Below are positions 46,577-55,270 of a stretch of DNA of 64,000 nt, piece after piece. The position numbers were made by a program, and so were the translations under genes. Source of the DNA: Sphingobium sp. EP60837 (GTDB lineage Bacteria; Pseudomonadota; Alphaproteobacteria; Sphingomonadales; Sphingomonadaceae); assembly GCF_001658005.1 (NCBI RefSeq), contig NZ_CP015986.1, positions 682,001-746,000 of the forward strand, given 5' to 3'. Under the pieces are notes generated by a model, which saw only the letters and a list, made by a program, of their open reading frames with translations, was not told where the DNA came from and searched no databases. Position 1 is the stretch's first letter. Each line of letters starts with the position of its first letter.

Positions 46577-46789
46577 ATGAGTGACGCAGAATACGAATGG
46601 AAACCCCGCCCTCCAAATTTGCGCGAGCGAATCATTGCGGGCGTTTTCGTGGCGGTTCTTCTTTTTACCCTGGCCAGTGAGTACGCGGGATGGGACCTGT
46701 TCGCAGGCTACGAGAAGCAGGCCATAGCCCTGTTGATATTGATTGGATTGATCCTGCTTAGGTTCGCGCCATCGGTTCACCGCCGTTAG
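46577..46789 (+). CDS. Small two-span membrane protein
   Basis: A 70-residue protein starting MSDAEYEWKPRPP with two hydrophobic spans (about 22-40 and 51-63) and a short basic tail (VHRR). A longer frame from 46541 is less likely. I do not recognise a family. It is isolated among repeats. Confidence 0.5.
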   Translation: MSDAEYEWKPRPPNLRERIIAGVFVAVLLFTLASEYAGWDLFAGYEKQAIALLILIGLILLRFAPSVHRR

Positions 46790-46840
46790 CGACCAGTTTT
46801 TGCCGCTTAGGTCAGTAATCCGGGTTCCCGATTGCCGCAA

Positions 46841-47389
46841 TTAAACGACTTGGCCATTCGGTAATCGATACGGCACATGCAAAGCAGGATCGGGACTTTC
46901 GTGCCACTTTACGAGAAAATCCCAAGCTGCCTTTTCATGTGGGTGCGCCAGCCATCCCAGTTCCTCCCGATTTTTTCGATAGGTTTCGAGTAGCCCAGTT
47001 AAGGATTGCGGTACGCGATCAAGCCGGTCCTTGATGAGTCCGACCCACAGGTCAGCCGGAACCGGCAGGCCGTGTTCGACTTGAAAACCGCCCAGTACAT
47101 CGTCATTCGCTGTGTAATAGCCGACGAAGCCTCCTTGAAAAATACCGCTCTCCGTTCCCGGCTTATGTTGGTTCAACCACTGCCGAAGAGCGGGAATGTC
47201 GATGCCCACAACGCCGAAAAGTCGAAACCCCCAAGGCCTGCGTCGCGCATCGGGGGCGAAATAGGACGCGATCTCGGAAGACGATTGTTGCATCCAAACT
47301 TTATTCGCACCTTTGAACAGGCGCTTTTCGATAAAGCCTTCTGATTGAAACGCTTGAGACAACTCCGCCCGAAAACTGCGAATGTCCAT
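46841..47389 (-). CDS. Protein of unknown function
   Basis: A 182-residue soluble protein starting MDIRSFRAELSQAF (a GTG three codons earlier is possible). It is rich in W and G with segments such as YFAPDARRRPWGFRLFGVVG and LKWHESPD-like VKWHESPDP. The size, isolation and lack of partners recall polymorphic-toxin immunity proteins, but no signature supports that. No function is assigned. Confidence 0.5.
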   Translation of the reverse strand: MDIRSFRAELSQAFQSEGFIEKRLFKGANKVWMQQSSSEIASYFAPDARRRPWGFRLFGVVGIDIPALRQWLNQHKPGTESGIFQGGFVGYYTANDDVLGGFQVEHGLPVPADLWVGLIKDRLDRVPQSLTGLLETYRKNREELGWLAHPHEKAAWDFLVKWHESPDPALHVPYRLPNGQVV

Positions 47390-47544
47390 CGCCTCCACCT
47401 ATTCTACCGAAGCTGAGCTACGGATAGCTTCCTATGCCGACTGTCCAGAATTTCAAATGGATCGTCCGCAATCGGGGGAAATTCCGCCAAAGCAGACCGT
47501 CCCCAATCCACCCCTCAGCGTCGTTCCCAGCCCGCGAAATACCC

Positions 47545-47613
47545 CGCGCCGCTGATAACCCGCTGGTCGGGTTCGGGATGGGAAAGCGGCCCAGCGGCAG
47601 GCGACCATATGCG
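47545..47613. repeat. Degenerate island repeat, copy A
   Basis: The core contains TAACCCGCTGGTCGGG and CAGCGGCAGGCGACCA. It matches copies at 48034-48102 and 49553-49620 at many positions. The surrounding gap 47399-47718 (320 bases) holds no gene I can support; short open frames there coincide with the repeat and vary in all frames. Confidence 0.5.
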
Positions 47614-47718
47614 GTCCATTGGTTTGCGTTCGCTCGATCCCCATTGCAGACGCAAACACCGTGAGGCAGGATACACCAATTGGCGACCGGATCGGTCTTG
47701 CTACTTGGAAAATGGCAT

Positions 47719-47928
47719 ATGAACGTCAACAAAAAGCTACGATTGATAGAGTGGACGCTATTTGCTGCTTTATTGGTGTCTATAACCGGCGCAGGATTTT
47801 TCTATGAGTTATATAAAGAACAGATAGATGAAATATTTTTGGTCGTTTTGATCTTAGTTTACGTTCTGATATGTTACGCTTTTTATAGTTTTTCTCTCCA
47901 TGCCCTTATAAAACGGGTTAAACACTAG
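47719..47928 (+). CDS. Small two-span membrane protein
   Basis: A 69-residue protein starting MNVNKKLRLIEW with two hydrophobic spans (about 9-28 and 36-57). The DNA is markedly AT-rich (AAA, ATA, TTT codons), unlike the core genome, which suggests transfer. No family recognised. Confidence 0.5.
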   Translation: MNVNKKLRLIEWTLFAALLVSITGAGFFYELYKEQIDEIFLVVLILVYVLICYAFYSFSLHALIKRVKH

Positions 47929-48033
47929 GCGAGCGAAGTGCTGCTCCAACGTCCGAGATCAATTTTACGCTGCACAAAGCAGACAGATCGCTACCCAACC
48001 GCCACCGTCGCAGGTGACCCCGCGAAGCATTCC

Positions 48034-48102
48034 ATGCTGCCCTTAACCTGCTGTTCCGTTGAAGGGGAGCTAGCTGCCCAGCGGCAAGCCACCATTTGCG
48101 GG
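48034..48102. repeat. Degenerate island repeat, copy B
   Basis: Contains TTAACCTGCTGTTCCG and CAGCGGCAAGCCACCA, matching copies A and D. It lies in the 236-base gap before the NTF2-fold gene. A further partial relic is at 48892-48930 (AAGCCACCATTC and TTGAAGGGAGCTAT). Confidence 0.45.
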
Positions 48103-48164
48103 CATTCCGTTCCGCTGTATCGTCCCTCTAAAGCTGACATTCACATGATGAAACGCGGGGCAAT

Positions 48165-48554
48165 ATGCAGCAGACGAAGCCGAACTTACGAAAAGCCTTA
48201 AGGGCATTCATAGCGTTTGTAATCTTTGTCGTGACATGTCCGGCCCCTGCCGCTTCCGCCGCGTCAGACCATTGTATGCGTGCGGGTGAACCCACAAAGC
48301 CATTGGTCAACAAGGCTGAGACCGCCGCAGCTATCTTTTTGGCTGTAGAGGGGGACTTTTTCCCAACAGCAGATCGAATTTTTTATCCCGACATCGATGT
48401 AGAAGATGATGGCGCGCGCTGGTCCGTCAGTCGGGGGAAATCGCCGGAGGTTAATGCGGAGGGAGATGTCGCGGTCACGCATGGCGGCGGCCAGCTGGCC
48501 CTCAGCATCGCTAAGTGCGATGGCCGTATCTCCGATGTTTGGTTCGATAAATAG
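48165..48554 (+). CDS. Secreted NTF2-fold immunity-like protein
   Basis: A 129-residue protein with a clear signal peptide (hydrophobic FIAFVIFVVTC, cleavage near PAASA) and a small domain: ETAAAIFLAVEGDFF, then ARWSVSRG and GGGQLALSIAKCDGRISDVW. The pattern (helix with A-x3-A, W-x-V strand, GG...I-x-K-x-DG-x-I at the end) resembles the NTF2-fold immunity family (YbbC/YhhH type). If right, it would protect the periplasm from a contact-dependent toxin; no toxin gene is nearby. Confidence 0.55.
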   Translation: MQQTKPNLRKALRAFIAFVIFVVTCPAPAASAASDHCMRAGEPTKPLVNKAETAAAIFLAVEGDFFPTADRIFYPDIDVEDDGARWSVSRGKSPEVNAEGDVAVTHGGGQLALSIAKCDGRISDVWFDK

Positions 48555-48631
48555 CGACCACAAGCGGGCATTTACGACGCTGTAGCATCCTGCCAAAATC
48601 AGACTCCCCGGAGGGAGGCACGGGCCGCGTT

Positions 48632-48826
48632 ATGTTCCGACTTTTGCTTGGCGAGATGGTCCGGAGAGTGATGTTACCCCTCCTTCCGTTTCAATTCCTG
48701 ATCGTTGCGCTCAATCTCGCGGGGTACGTGGAGAACGAAACGTTTATATCGTCGATGAGGATGATAGCGTTTGCGTACATCATCTCCGTCTTATTGGAAG
48801 CGGTGTACGGCGTACGGAAATGGTGA
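48632..48826 (+). CDS. Small two-span membrane protein
   Basis: A 64-residue protein starting MFRLLLGEMVRRV with two hydrophobic segments (about 14-30 and 43-58) and a short basic C-terminus. Upstream is CCGGAGGGAGG, a good ribosome-binding site but far from the ATG (about 12 bases). No family recognised. Confidence 0.45.
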   Translation: MFRLLLGEMVRRVMLPLLPFQFLIVALNLAGYVENETFISSMRMIAFAYIISVLLEAVYGVRKW

Positions 48827-48922
48827 GACTACTCATCGGTGCTCGCCATGGGCCCTTTACGCTTTCGTAAGGCAACGGTGAGCACCCGACCAGAAGCCAC
48901 CATTCTGTCGGCTTGAAGGGAG

Positions 48923-49321
48923 CTATCGCCATTTTATTTTGTTCGAAAACTTACCTGCTGTTAGTTGTCCATTCGCGTCCAGAGCGGGCAAAAAGCGGGC
49001 CCGTGTAGACAGAAGATTGCATGCTATTGCGTTCCATTCTTGCGGGGCATCGCTTGATGTCACTTCACACCGCACAACTTTCCCCTCTGCGTCGATATGG
49101 AGCGTGTACTTGGTCGTCCCATTAACGCTATTAAAGCGTGGAAACAGATCGCTGTCTTCGGGGGTGATCCAGGAGAATGGGCTCGATCGCGGTATGGGTT
49201 TGCTCCGGTCTAATTTTGACGGAGGAATTATCTTTGCGCCTTTCGGCATGTCCGAAGCGAAGGTCGGCAGAGCGGCGAGCCAGATGACGAAGACTGTCGT
49301 CGTGAATATACTTTTGTTCAT
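48923..49321 (-). CDS. Secreted protein with TonB C-terminal-type domain
   Basis: A 132-residue protein with a signal peptide (ending near LPTFAS) and a C-terminal domain (about 65-132) that begins VNGTTKYTLHIDAEGKVVRC and continues through a paired Cys in SNDA-like SDAPQEWNAIACNLL. This is the TonB C-terminal (energy transducer) fold, here without a membrane anchor. Proteins of this type are common as orphans in sphingomonads; role unknown. Confidence 0.6.
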   Translation of the reverse strand: MNKSIFTTTVFVIWLAALPTFASDMPKGAKIIPPSKLDRSKPIPRSSPFSWITPEDSDLFPRFNSVNGTTKYTLHIDAEGKVVRCEVTSSDAPQEWNAIACNLLSTRARFLPALDANGQLTAGKFSNKIKWR

Positions 49322-49552
49322 GGCCCAATTTTCCGCTCGGAGAAGGACTTGATATTTAGGTGCTGTGGGCTTGTTGGGCGGGGAGTGTCAACTCCGGAAG
49401 GTTGCCCTAACTCTTTGTGCCAATCTAGTCGGAGAGAGGATGCCCTTGAAGCGCGTTGACAGCGGCAGTCATGGCAGCTTCGAAGAAAATTTGTCCGTGA
49501 GCCGACAGTCTGTTCACCACCCGGCATCGTCGTTCGGAGCCTGCAAATCGGA

Positions 49553-49620
49553 GCACGCCGCCTGTAACCTGCTGGTCCGGTGCGGTGCGAAAGCCGCCGA
49601 GCGGCAGGCGACCAAGCGCC
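49553..49620. repeat. Degenerate island repeat, copy D
   Basis: Contains TAACCTGCTGGTCCGG and GAGCGGCAGGCGACCA, close to copy A. It lies in the gap 49322-49669 (348 bases), which holds no gene I can support; a plus-strand open frame of 94 codons there overlaps the repeat and shows no signature. Confidence 0.5.
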
Positions 49621-49669
49621 GTCATAATGATTGGCCGGACGACCTTTAAAAAGCAGGTGCTGGCGCATC

Positions 49670-49933
49670 TTACCTTTCAGCGCTTAAAACCTGATAGATC
49701 GTCCTTAGAATATCATCTCCGGAGTCCGAATCAGATATGAAGCAAGGCTCATCCCATTCGCCTTGAAAAGTAAAGCTGCTGCCTCCGAAACGGTATTCTG
49801 CTGAGAAGCCATATTGCTGTATTTCTGGTCGGCCAAACTGATCAAGAATTGTTGCTTTCACCGACGGCATATCGGAAGGTTCAAATTCCAGTGAGTAGTG
49901 GCCTGTCGAAAGAGCGAGCAATGATGCGGTCAT
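49670..49933 (-). CDS. Small soluble protein of unknown function
   Basis: An 87-residue acidic protein with no signal peptide or span. Segments such as SAEYRFGGSSFTFQGEWDEP suggest a beta-rich domain. Start could be the internal ATG at 49870. No family recognised; it may be another immunity-like orphan. Confidence 0.4.
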   Translation of the reverse strand: MTASLLALSTGHYSLEFEPSDMPSVKATILDQFGRPEIQQYGFSAEYRFGGSSFTFQGEWDEPCFISDSDSGDDILRTIYQVLSAER

Positions 49934-50043
49934 GCCCTATCGATGCAGCGGTGGCGTTCATTGTGCAAGGTAGTTCGAACGTCTGCTATCGGTCGCCGTC
50001 GCATCTATACCCGACAGTCCGCAATCCACCCATTTCCGTCCAT

Positions 50044-50856
50044 TCAGATGGAGTCTCTCACCGAGCTGACAGCGCTTGTTTTCCCGCGCAATATGTCTTC
50101 GATCAGCGTTACATCTTCACCTTTGTCGGCGTCGATGCAGGCTTCGGCCTTTTGCATAGCGACCAGTTTGGCGCTTAGGCCAAAACGGCGGCCTATCCGG
50201 GCTATGCCGCTGCGCAGTGCCAAGAGCCGCAGCAGGGCGCCGAGCAGCACCAAGGGGCCGAAGGCGGCAAGGATCTTCCATCCCTTTTTGCGGTCCTGTT
50301 CGACTTCCTGCCAGAGCGAGATGACGGCATGTGCCTTAGCGCTGCCGAACCAGAAGAGGTTGGCGCCCGACCACCAGCCGTCACGGAATTTGAGCCAAGT
50401 GCGGCGGGAGGCGGGGTAGCGCGCGAGCAGCGTCGCGCGCTCCACCATGGCGACGGCGATGTCAGCCCCCTGCCCTTCCGTCAGGAACTGGTCGAGCATA
50501 TCCGTGTCGAGGAGGACATGGTCCGCCGTGGTCACGAGCAGTGGGAAAGGCAAATCCGGGCGATCGAGCAGGCCAAGCAGCGTGGAGGCAATGCCGCTGT
50601 TGCTCGCTTCGAAGCGGACCTGCGGATGATCGCCGAGCCATGCTGTGGCGGGCTCTGCCTTATATAGCTCTGGCGTCTGAGTCAGGATGACAAGCTGCCC
50701 AATCGACGGGTGGGCCAGCAAGGCCCGCGCGGGATAGTTGATCATCGGTTCGCCTGCGACCGGAGCCAGCGGCTTCACGGGAACGCCTGCGGCAAGCGCA
50801 AGCGGATCGGAACCGGGGCGCGATCCGGCGAGCAACAGGGCGGTGATCTTCGTCAT
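50044..50856 (-). CDS. NTP-transferase family protein (MobA-like)
   Basis: A 270-residue protein with a nucleotidyltransferase fold: LLLAGSRPGSDPLA, then KPLAPVAGEPMINYPARALL and a metal-site TTADHVLLDTDML. The first loop differs from the usual G-x-G-x-R, so the activity is uncertain. A hydrophobic stretch follows residue 183 (AAFGPLVLLGALLRLLAL), suggesting membrane association. It may work with the cytidylyltransferase at 44 kb, as I recall such genes near each other in sphingomonads. Confidence 0.7.
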   Translation of the reverse strand: MTKITALLLAGSRPGSDPLALAAGVPVKPLAPVAGEPMINYPARALLAHPSIGQLVILTQTPELYKAEPATAWLGDHPQVRFEASNSGIASTLLGLLDRPDLPFPLLVTTADHVLLDTDMLDQFLTEGQGADIAVAMVERATLLARYPASRRTWLKFRDGWWSGANLFWFGSAKAHAVISLWQEVEQDRKKGWKILAAFGPLVLLGALLRLLALRSGIARIGRRFGLSAKLVAMQKAEACIDADKGEDVTLIEDILRGKTSAVSSVRDSI

Positions 50857-50895
50857 GAGCGGGGGTTAGCGAAGCAACCCCGCGACGGAAAGCGG

Positions 50896-52509
50896 CTAAT
50901 TGACAGCCTGAGCCAAGGCCGATGAGGGCGCGCTCGCCTGAGCAATCTTGACGGGGAGCCCGGCACGCAGGCTCTTGAGCTGGCGCAGGCGGTCGCGGAA
51001 TGCGGCGAGTTCGCGGCCGGCTAGCTGCGCGGTCGTGGTGAACTTGACCGACAGGGGATTGATGGTGCGGCCGCTGCGGTAGAGTTCATAATGAAGATGC
51101 GGGCCGGTCGACAGGCCGCTGGAGCCGACATAGCCGATCACCTGCCCCTGCCGGACGCGCTGGCCGTAGCGGGCGGCGATGCGGCTCATATGCGCATAGC
51201 CGGTGGCGAGGCCGCTGCCATGTTCCAGGCGGACATAATTGCCATGGCCGCCATGCCGCCCGGCATAGGACACGACGCCATCGGTCGCCGCATAGATGGG
51301 CGAGCCATAAGCGGCGGCAAAGTCTATGCCCGCGTGCATGCGCGTATAGCCCAGGATCGGGTGGCGGCGCATGCCGAAGCCCGAGGACATCCGGCCTTGA
51401 ACCGGGGCGGACAGGACGCCGCGCCGTTCGCCGACGCCCGAAGCCTCGAACCATTGGCTGCGGCCGTCGCTCGTCCATTTCAGCATGTCGATGCCGCGGC
51501 CGCTGGGCCGGTGGAGGCCCGCGAAGAGCAGGTCGCCCACTTCCACATCGCCCGTTTCGGCGCGCCGATATTCGGTGATGATGTCGTAGCGGTCCCCGGC
51601 GTGGATTGAGCCAAGATCGACCTGTTGGGCGACGACGCGGAGGAATGTCTGGATCGCCTTGGGCGGCGCTCCGGCCGCACGAGCCGATTGGTAGATGCTG
51701 TCGCCGATCACGCCCTGGATGCGCAGCGGCGTGTCATCGACGCGGATCGGCGTGCGCTTGACCTGCAGTACACCGCCTACGCGGTTGATCTCCAGCGCGA
51801 GATCGAGCCGGGCGCGGAAGGCGAGATGGTCGAGCGGCCGGGGCATGTCGCGGCTGGCGCGACGGCCAAGAATGATGTCGAGCGGCGTGCCGGACTTCAT
51901 GCCCTTGCCAATGTCGCCGCTGGCCAGGGTCATGACCTGGGCGACGTCGCTGTTGCTTACCCCGGCGCGAGACAAAGCGCGGCCGAGCGAATCGCTGCCC
52001 CCAATCTGCGCGCGCAGTTCGATCTGCGGACGTTCAGGGGTTTCGCGCAAAGGCTGCACCGCATCGGTCGGCCCCATGCGCCTGCCGCTGTCCGCGCCCA
52101 TGGCGAGCGGGGTGATCATCTGGCTGCGCACTTCGTCGAACTGGGGCTGCGCGAGCAAGGGCTGCGGTTCGCCAGGGAGCGGGTGAAAGCCCGGAGAGAG
52201 ATAGAGGGCGGCAGCGCAAAGCACGAAACAGGTGGCAAGGCCGCGAAACCAGGTGCGGCTGCCGACGCGCTGGCCAAGGTCGGGGACCAGCTCGACATCT
52301 TCGGCCCAGTCGCGCAGGCGGGTGCGCCAGTCGCGCGCATCGGCCGGCGCAGCGGCGCCCTTGCCGATGGCGTCCGTCAACCAGAGGGATGCGGACGCGC
52401 CCCCCTGTTGAGGACTGAGCTGGCTACCATGAAACACGTTTGAAGGCCCCCCGCGGGCAAAATACGCTCGGCCCCCGCCGCGCGTTCGTGGGCATTGTTG
52501 TGAACGCAT
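50896..52509 (-). CDS. M23-family peptidoglycan peptidase
   Basis: A 537-residue envelope protein. A long N-terminal cytoplasmic part (1-85), one membrane span (about 88-106) and a periplasmic region lead to a LytM domain with zinc ligands H392, D396 (HAGID) and H473 (HLHYEL). It should cut cross-bridges in peptidoglycan, or activate amidases if inactive. The first ATG at 52509 lacks a clear ribosome-binding site; a GTG 25 codons later is an alternative. The gene is divergent from a helicase with a TTTAACCCT inverted repeat between. Confidence 0.88.
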   Translation of the reverse strand: MRSQQCPRTRGGGRAYFARGGPSNVFHGSQLSPQQGGASASLWLTDAIGKGAAAPADARDWRTRLRDWAEDVELVPDLGQRVGSRTWFRGLATCFVLCAAALYLSPGFHPLPGEPQPLLAQPQFDEVRSQMITPLAMGADSGRRMGPTDAVQPLRETPERPQIELRAQIGGSDSLGRALSRAGVSNSDVAQVMTLASGDIGKGMKSGTPLDIILGRRASRDMPRPLDHLAFRARLDLALEINRVGGVLQVKRTPIRVDDTPLRIQGVIGDSIYQSARAAGAPPKAIQTFLRVVAQQVDLGSIHAGDRYDIITEYRRAETGDVEVGDLLFAGLHRPSGRGIDMLKWTSDGRSQWFEASGVGERRGVLSAPVQGRMSSGFGMRRHPILGYTRMHAGIDFAAAYGSPIYAATDGVVSYAGRHGGHGNYVRLEHGSGLATGYAHMSRIAARYGQRVRQGQVIGYVGSSGLSTGPHLHYELYRSGRTINPLSVKFTTTAQLAGRELAAFRDRLRQLKSLRAGLPVKIAQASAPSSALAQAVN

Positions 52510-52546
52510 AGGGTTAAAGTCAAATAAAGACGGATTTTTTAACCCT
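52510..52546. promoter_or_regulatory. Inverted repeat in the divergent M23/helicase promoter region
   Basis: AGGGTTAAA (52510-52518) and TTTAACCCT (52538-52546) form a 9-bp inverted repeat with a 19-base spacer, immediately upstream of the M23 ATG. Each arm contains TTAACC, the half-site of CtrA, the alphaproteobacterial cell-cycle regulator. The spacing is not the usual N7, so the assignment is tentative. Confidence 0.35.
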
Positions 52547-52663
52547 TAATGCGCGACGAAACGTGCCCTTCAGCCGTTAAGCAACTTGAACTTATCCGAT
52601 GAAGGAGAATCCGGACCACTTCCCCTTGCTCTTGCCGCGTCCATCCCCGACATAGAGAGGATC

Positions 52664-55270
52664 ATGGCCCAGTTCGCCCGTTCGCCCGTCACAGCCGTGC
52701 TGGGTCCTACCAACACCGGCAAGACGCACCTGGCCGTCGAGCGCATGTGCGGCCATTCCAGCGGCATGATGGGCTTTCCCCTGCGATTGCTTGCGCGTGA
52801 GGTCTATGACCGGGTCGTCGCGATCAAGGGGGCGAACCAGGTCGCGCTGATTACCGGCGAAGAGAAAATCGTGCCGCCGGGCGCGCTCTATTATCTGTGC
52901 ACCGCCGAATCGATGCCGGTCGATGGCGATTATGCCTTTGTCGGGCTGGACGAGGCGCAGTTGGGCTCGGACCCCGAGCGGGGGCATGTCTTTACCGACC
53001 GCCTGCTGCGCGCGCGGGGCCGGGAAGAAACGATGATCCTGGGGTCTGCCAGCATCGGCCGGGTCGTCAAGGCGCTGGTGCCCGAGGCGGAAATCATCAG
53101 CCGTCCCCGCTTTTCCACCCTTTCCTATGCGGGCGCCAAGAAGCTGTCGCGCCTGCCCAAGCGGTCGGCCGTCGTCGCCTTCTCGGCCGAGGAAGTCTAT
53201 GCCGTGGCGGAAATGCTGCGGCGGTTCCGGGGTGGTGCTGCGGTGGTGATGGGCGCGCTATCGCCCCGCACCCGCAATGCGCAGGTGCAGATGTTCCTGA
53301 ACGGCGAGGTCGATTATCTGGTCGCGACCGATGCGATCGGCATGGGGCTGAACCTGGACGTAGCCCATGTCGCCTTCGCCTCGCTGCGCAAGTTCGACGG
53401 CCGAAGGACGCGGCGGCTAACCGTATCGGAAATGGCGCAGATCGCGGGGCGCGCGGGACGGCATCATAAGGACGGCACCTTCGGGAGTCTGGGCCATGAG
53501 GATGGCGACGCGGCCTTCACTCCCGAAGAGATAGAGGCGATCGAGGCGCACCGCTTCCCCCCCGTCGATCAGCTTTTCTGGCGCGAAGGGCAGCCGCGGA
53601 TGGACAGCGTTAACCGGCTGATCCTGGAACTGGAAACGCGGCCCGATCTCGACCAGCTCCGCGCGGCCCCAGAGGCGATCGACCTCGCGGTGCTGAAGCG
53701 GCTGGCCGACGATCCGCTGGTCGTCGATCGGGTCAAGGGCAAGAAGCAAGTCGAACGGCTGTGGGCGGCGTGCGGCCTGCCCGATTTCCAAAAAGTGGGG
53801 GCTGAGCATCATGCCCGCACGGTCAGCCGCATCTGGCGGTTCCTGTCTGAAGGAATGGGCCATATCCCGCGCGACTGGTTCGCCCAGCAACTGGCGCGAC
53901 TCGATTCGGTGCAGGGGGACATCGACACGCTATCGGCCCGGATCGCGGCGGCGCGCACCTGGTCCTACATCGCCCATCGCGCCGACTGGCTGGCGCATCC
54001 GGCGGAAATGGCGGAGCGGACGCGGGCGCTGGAGGAAAGGCTGTCCGACGCGCTGCACACGGCGCTGACGCAGCGGTTTGTGGACCGCCGCACCGCCGTT
54101 CTGCTGCGCGATATGGGGCAGGATGCGAGCAATTTGCCCGTCGAAGTGGAGCAGGACGGGACGGTCTGCGTCGATGGTGAGACGATCGGGCGACTTGACG
54201 GATTTCGTTTCTCGGTCGATCCGGCTACGCGGCATCAGGATAGGAAGATGCTGCTGGCGGCGGCGGAACGCCGCCTTGGAAGGATATTGCGAGTGAAGGC
54301 TGACGAATTGCTGGGCGCGCCCGACACAGATTTCGCGCTCATGGACGAGGCGGGACAGGCGCCGGGGATCAGCTGGCAGGGCAATGCCGTGGCGGCGCTG
54401 CTGCCCGGCCCCTCATTGCTGACGCCCGAAATCCGGCTGGATCGCGGCCTGTTGGCGCTGGGGCAGGATGTGCAGAAGCAGGTGATCGGCCGCCTCGCCA
54501 CCTGGGTGGAAGCGCAGAAGGAAAAGCATCTGCTGCCGCTGACCAAGATGGTGGCCAGCTCTGCCGACCCGGAAGTTCCCGCCGTTGTCCGCGCCGTCTT
54601 TGCGCAGTTGGCCGACGCTGGCGGGGTTATCGCACGGACAGAGCTTGATTCGGCGCTTGGTCATCTCGACAAGGATCAGCGTCACCTGCTGAGGCGGGCG
54701 GGCATCGATATCGGCGTGCTCGACATTTATCATCCGGGCCTGCTGAAGCCAGGCGCGGCGCGCTGGCGGGCGGCATTGCTGGCGGCGCGGATCGCAAAGC
54801 CTTGCCTGCCCCTGCCCCAAGCGGGCCTGACGTTGATTCCCGCTGGCGAAAAGCCGGAGCAGATGGGGGCGCGGATCGCCGGTTTCCGGGGCTTTGGCGA
54901 CCAGATGCTGCGCATTGATATGGCAGAGCGCATGGCGCGCACCGCTCATGAGGCTATCGCCAAGGGCGAATCCTTCACGGCGCAGAGCCCGCAGATCGTG
55001 TCGCTGGGATTGAATGAAGCCGCCTTCCTGCAGCTGATGCGCCTAGCTGGCTTCCGGCCGGTCGAAACGCCCGCGGAGGGCGGCGTCAACTGGGCCTTCC
55101 GGGGGCGGCAAAAACCACGGCCCGACCAGCAGCAGTCCCGCGGCCCTGCGCGGCGTGGGGCGCCCTCGCGCGGCGCGCCGTCGCGGTCTGGCGCAGCCGC
55201 ACCGGCCGTAGCGCCTGCGGGCAATCACGCCTTTGCCGGTCTTGCCGAGCTGCTCGGCCGCAATGGCTGA
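52664..55270 (+). CDS. SUV3-like ATP-dependent RNA helicase
   Basis: An 868-residue superfamily 2 helicase of the SUV3 type, known from mitochondria and alphaproteobacteria. Visible motifs: I GPTNTGKTH, II LDEAQLGSD, III-like GSASIG, IV-VI with VATDAIGMGLNLD and QIAGRAGRH. A long C-terminal region (about 400-800) and an RGG-type basic tail (RRGAPSRGAPSRSG) suggest RNA binding. I start at the ATG at 52664 (MAQFARSP); a TTG at 52586 would add 26 residues. It overlaps the S4 gene by 8 bases. Confidence 0.85.
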   Translation: MAQFARSPVTAVLGPTNTGKTHLAVERMCGHSSGMMGFPLRLLAREVYDRVVAIKGANQVALITGEEKIVPPGALYYLCTAESMPVDGDYAFVGLDEAQLGSDPERGHVFTDRLLRARGREETMILGSASIGRVVKALVPEAEIISRPRFSTLSYAGAKKLSRLPKRSAVVAFSAEEVYAVAEMLRRFRGGAAVVMGALSPRTRNAQVQMFLNGEVDYLVATDAIGMGLNLDVAHVAFASLRKFDGRRTRRLTVSEMAQIAGRAGRHHKDGTFGSLGHEDGDAAFTPEEIEAIEAHRFPPVDQLFWREGQPRMDSVNRLILELETRPDLDQLRAAPEAIDLAVLKRLADDPLVVDRVKGKKQVERLWAACGLPDFQKVGAEHHARTVSRIWRFLSEGMGHIPRDWFAQQLARLDSVQGDIDTLSARIAAARTWSYIAHRADWLAHPAEMAERTRALEERLSDALHTALTQRFVDRRTAVLLRDMGQDASNLPVEVEQDGTVCVDGETIGRLDGFRFSVDPATRHQDRKMLLAAAERRLGRILRVKADELLGAPDTDFALMDEAGQAPGISWQGNAVAALLPGPSLLTPEIRLDRGLLALGQDVQKQVIGRLATWVEAQKEKHLLPLTKMVASSADPEVPAVVRAVFAQLADAGGVIARTELDSALGHLDKDQRHLLRRAGIDIGVLDIYHPGLLKPGAARWRAALLAARIAKPCLPLPQAGLTLIPAGEKPEQMGARIAGFRGFGDQMLRIDMAERMARTAHEAIAKGESFTAQSPQIVSLGLNEAAFLQLMRLAGFRPVETPAEGGVNWAFRGRQKPRPDQQQSRGPARRGAPSRGAPSRSGAAAPAVAPAGNHAFAGLAELLGRNG

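Noticed and set aside
47418..47732. A 104-codon minus-strand open frame and a plus-strand frame at 47434-47664
   Set aside because: Both lie inside the degenerate repeat (copy A) and have no signature or ribosome-binding site.
47938..48201. An 87-codon plus-strand open frame
   Set aside because: It contains repeat copy B and runs into the start of the NTF2-fold gene; no family signature.
49365..49649. A 94-codon plus-strand open frame
   Set aside because: Overlaps repeat copy D and a gap without other support; composition is not protein-like.
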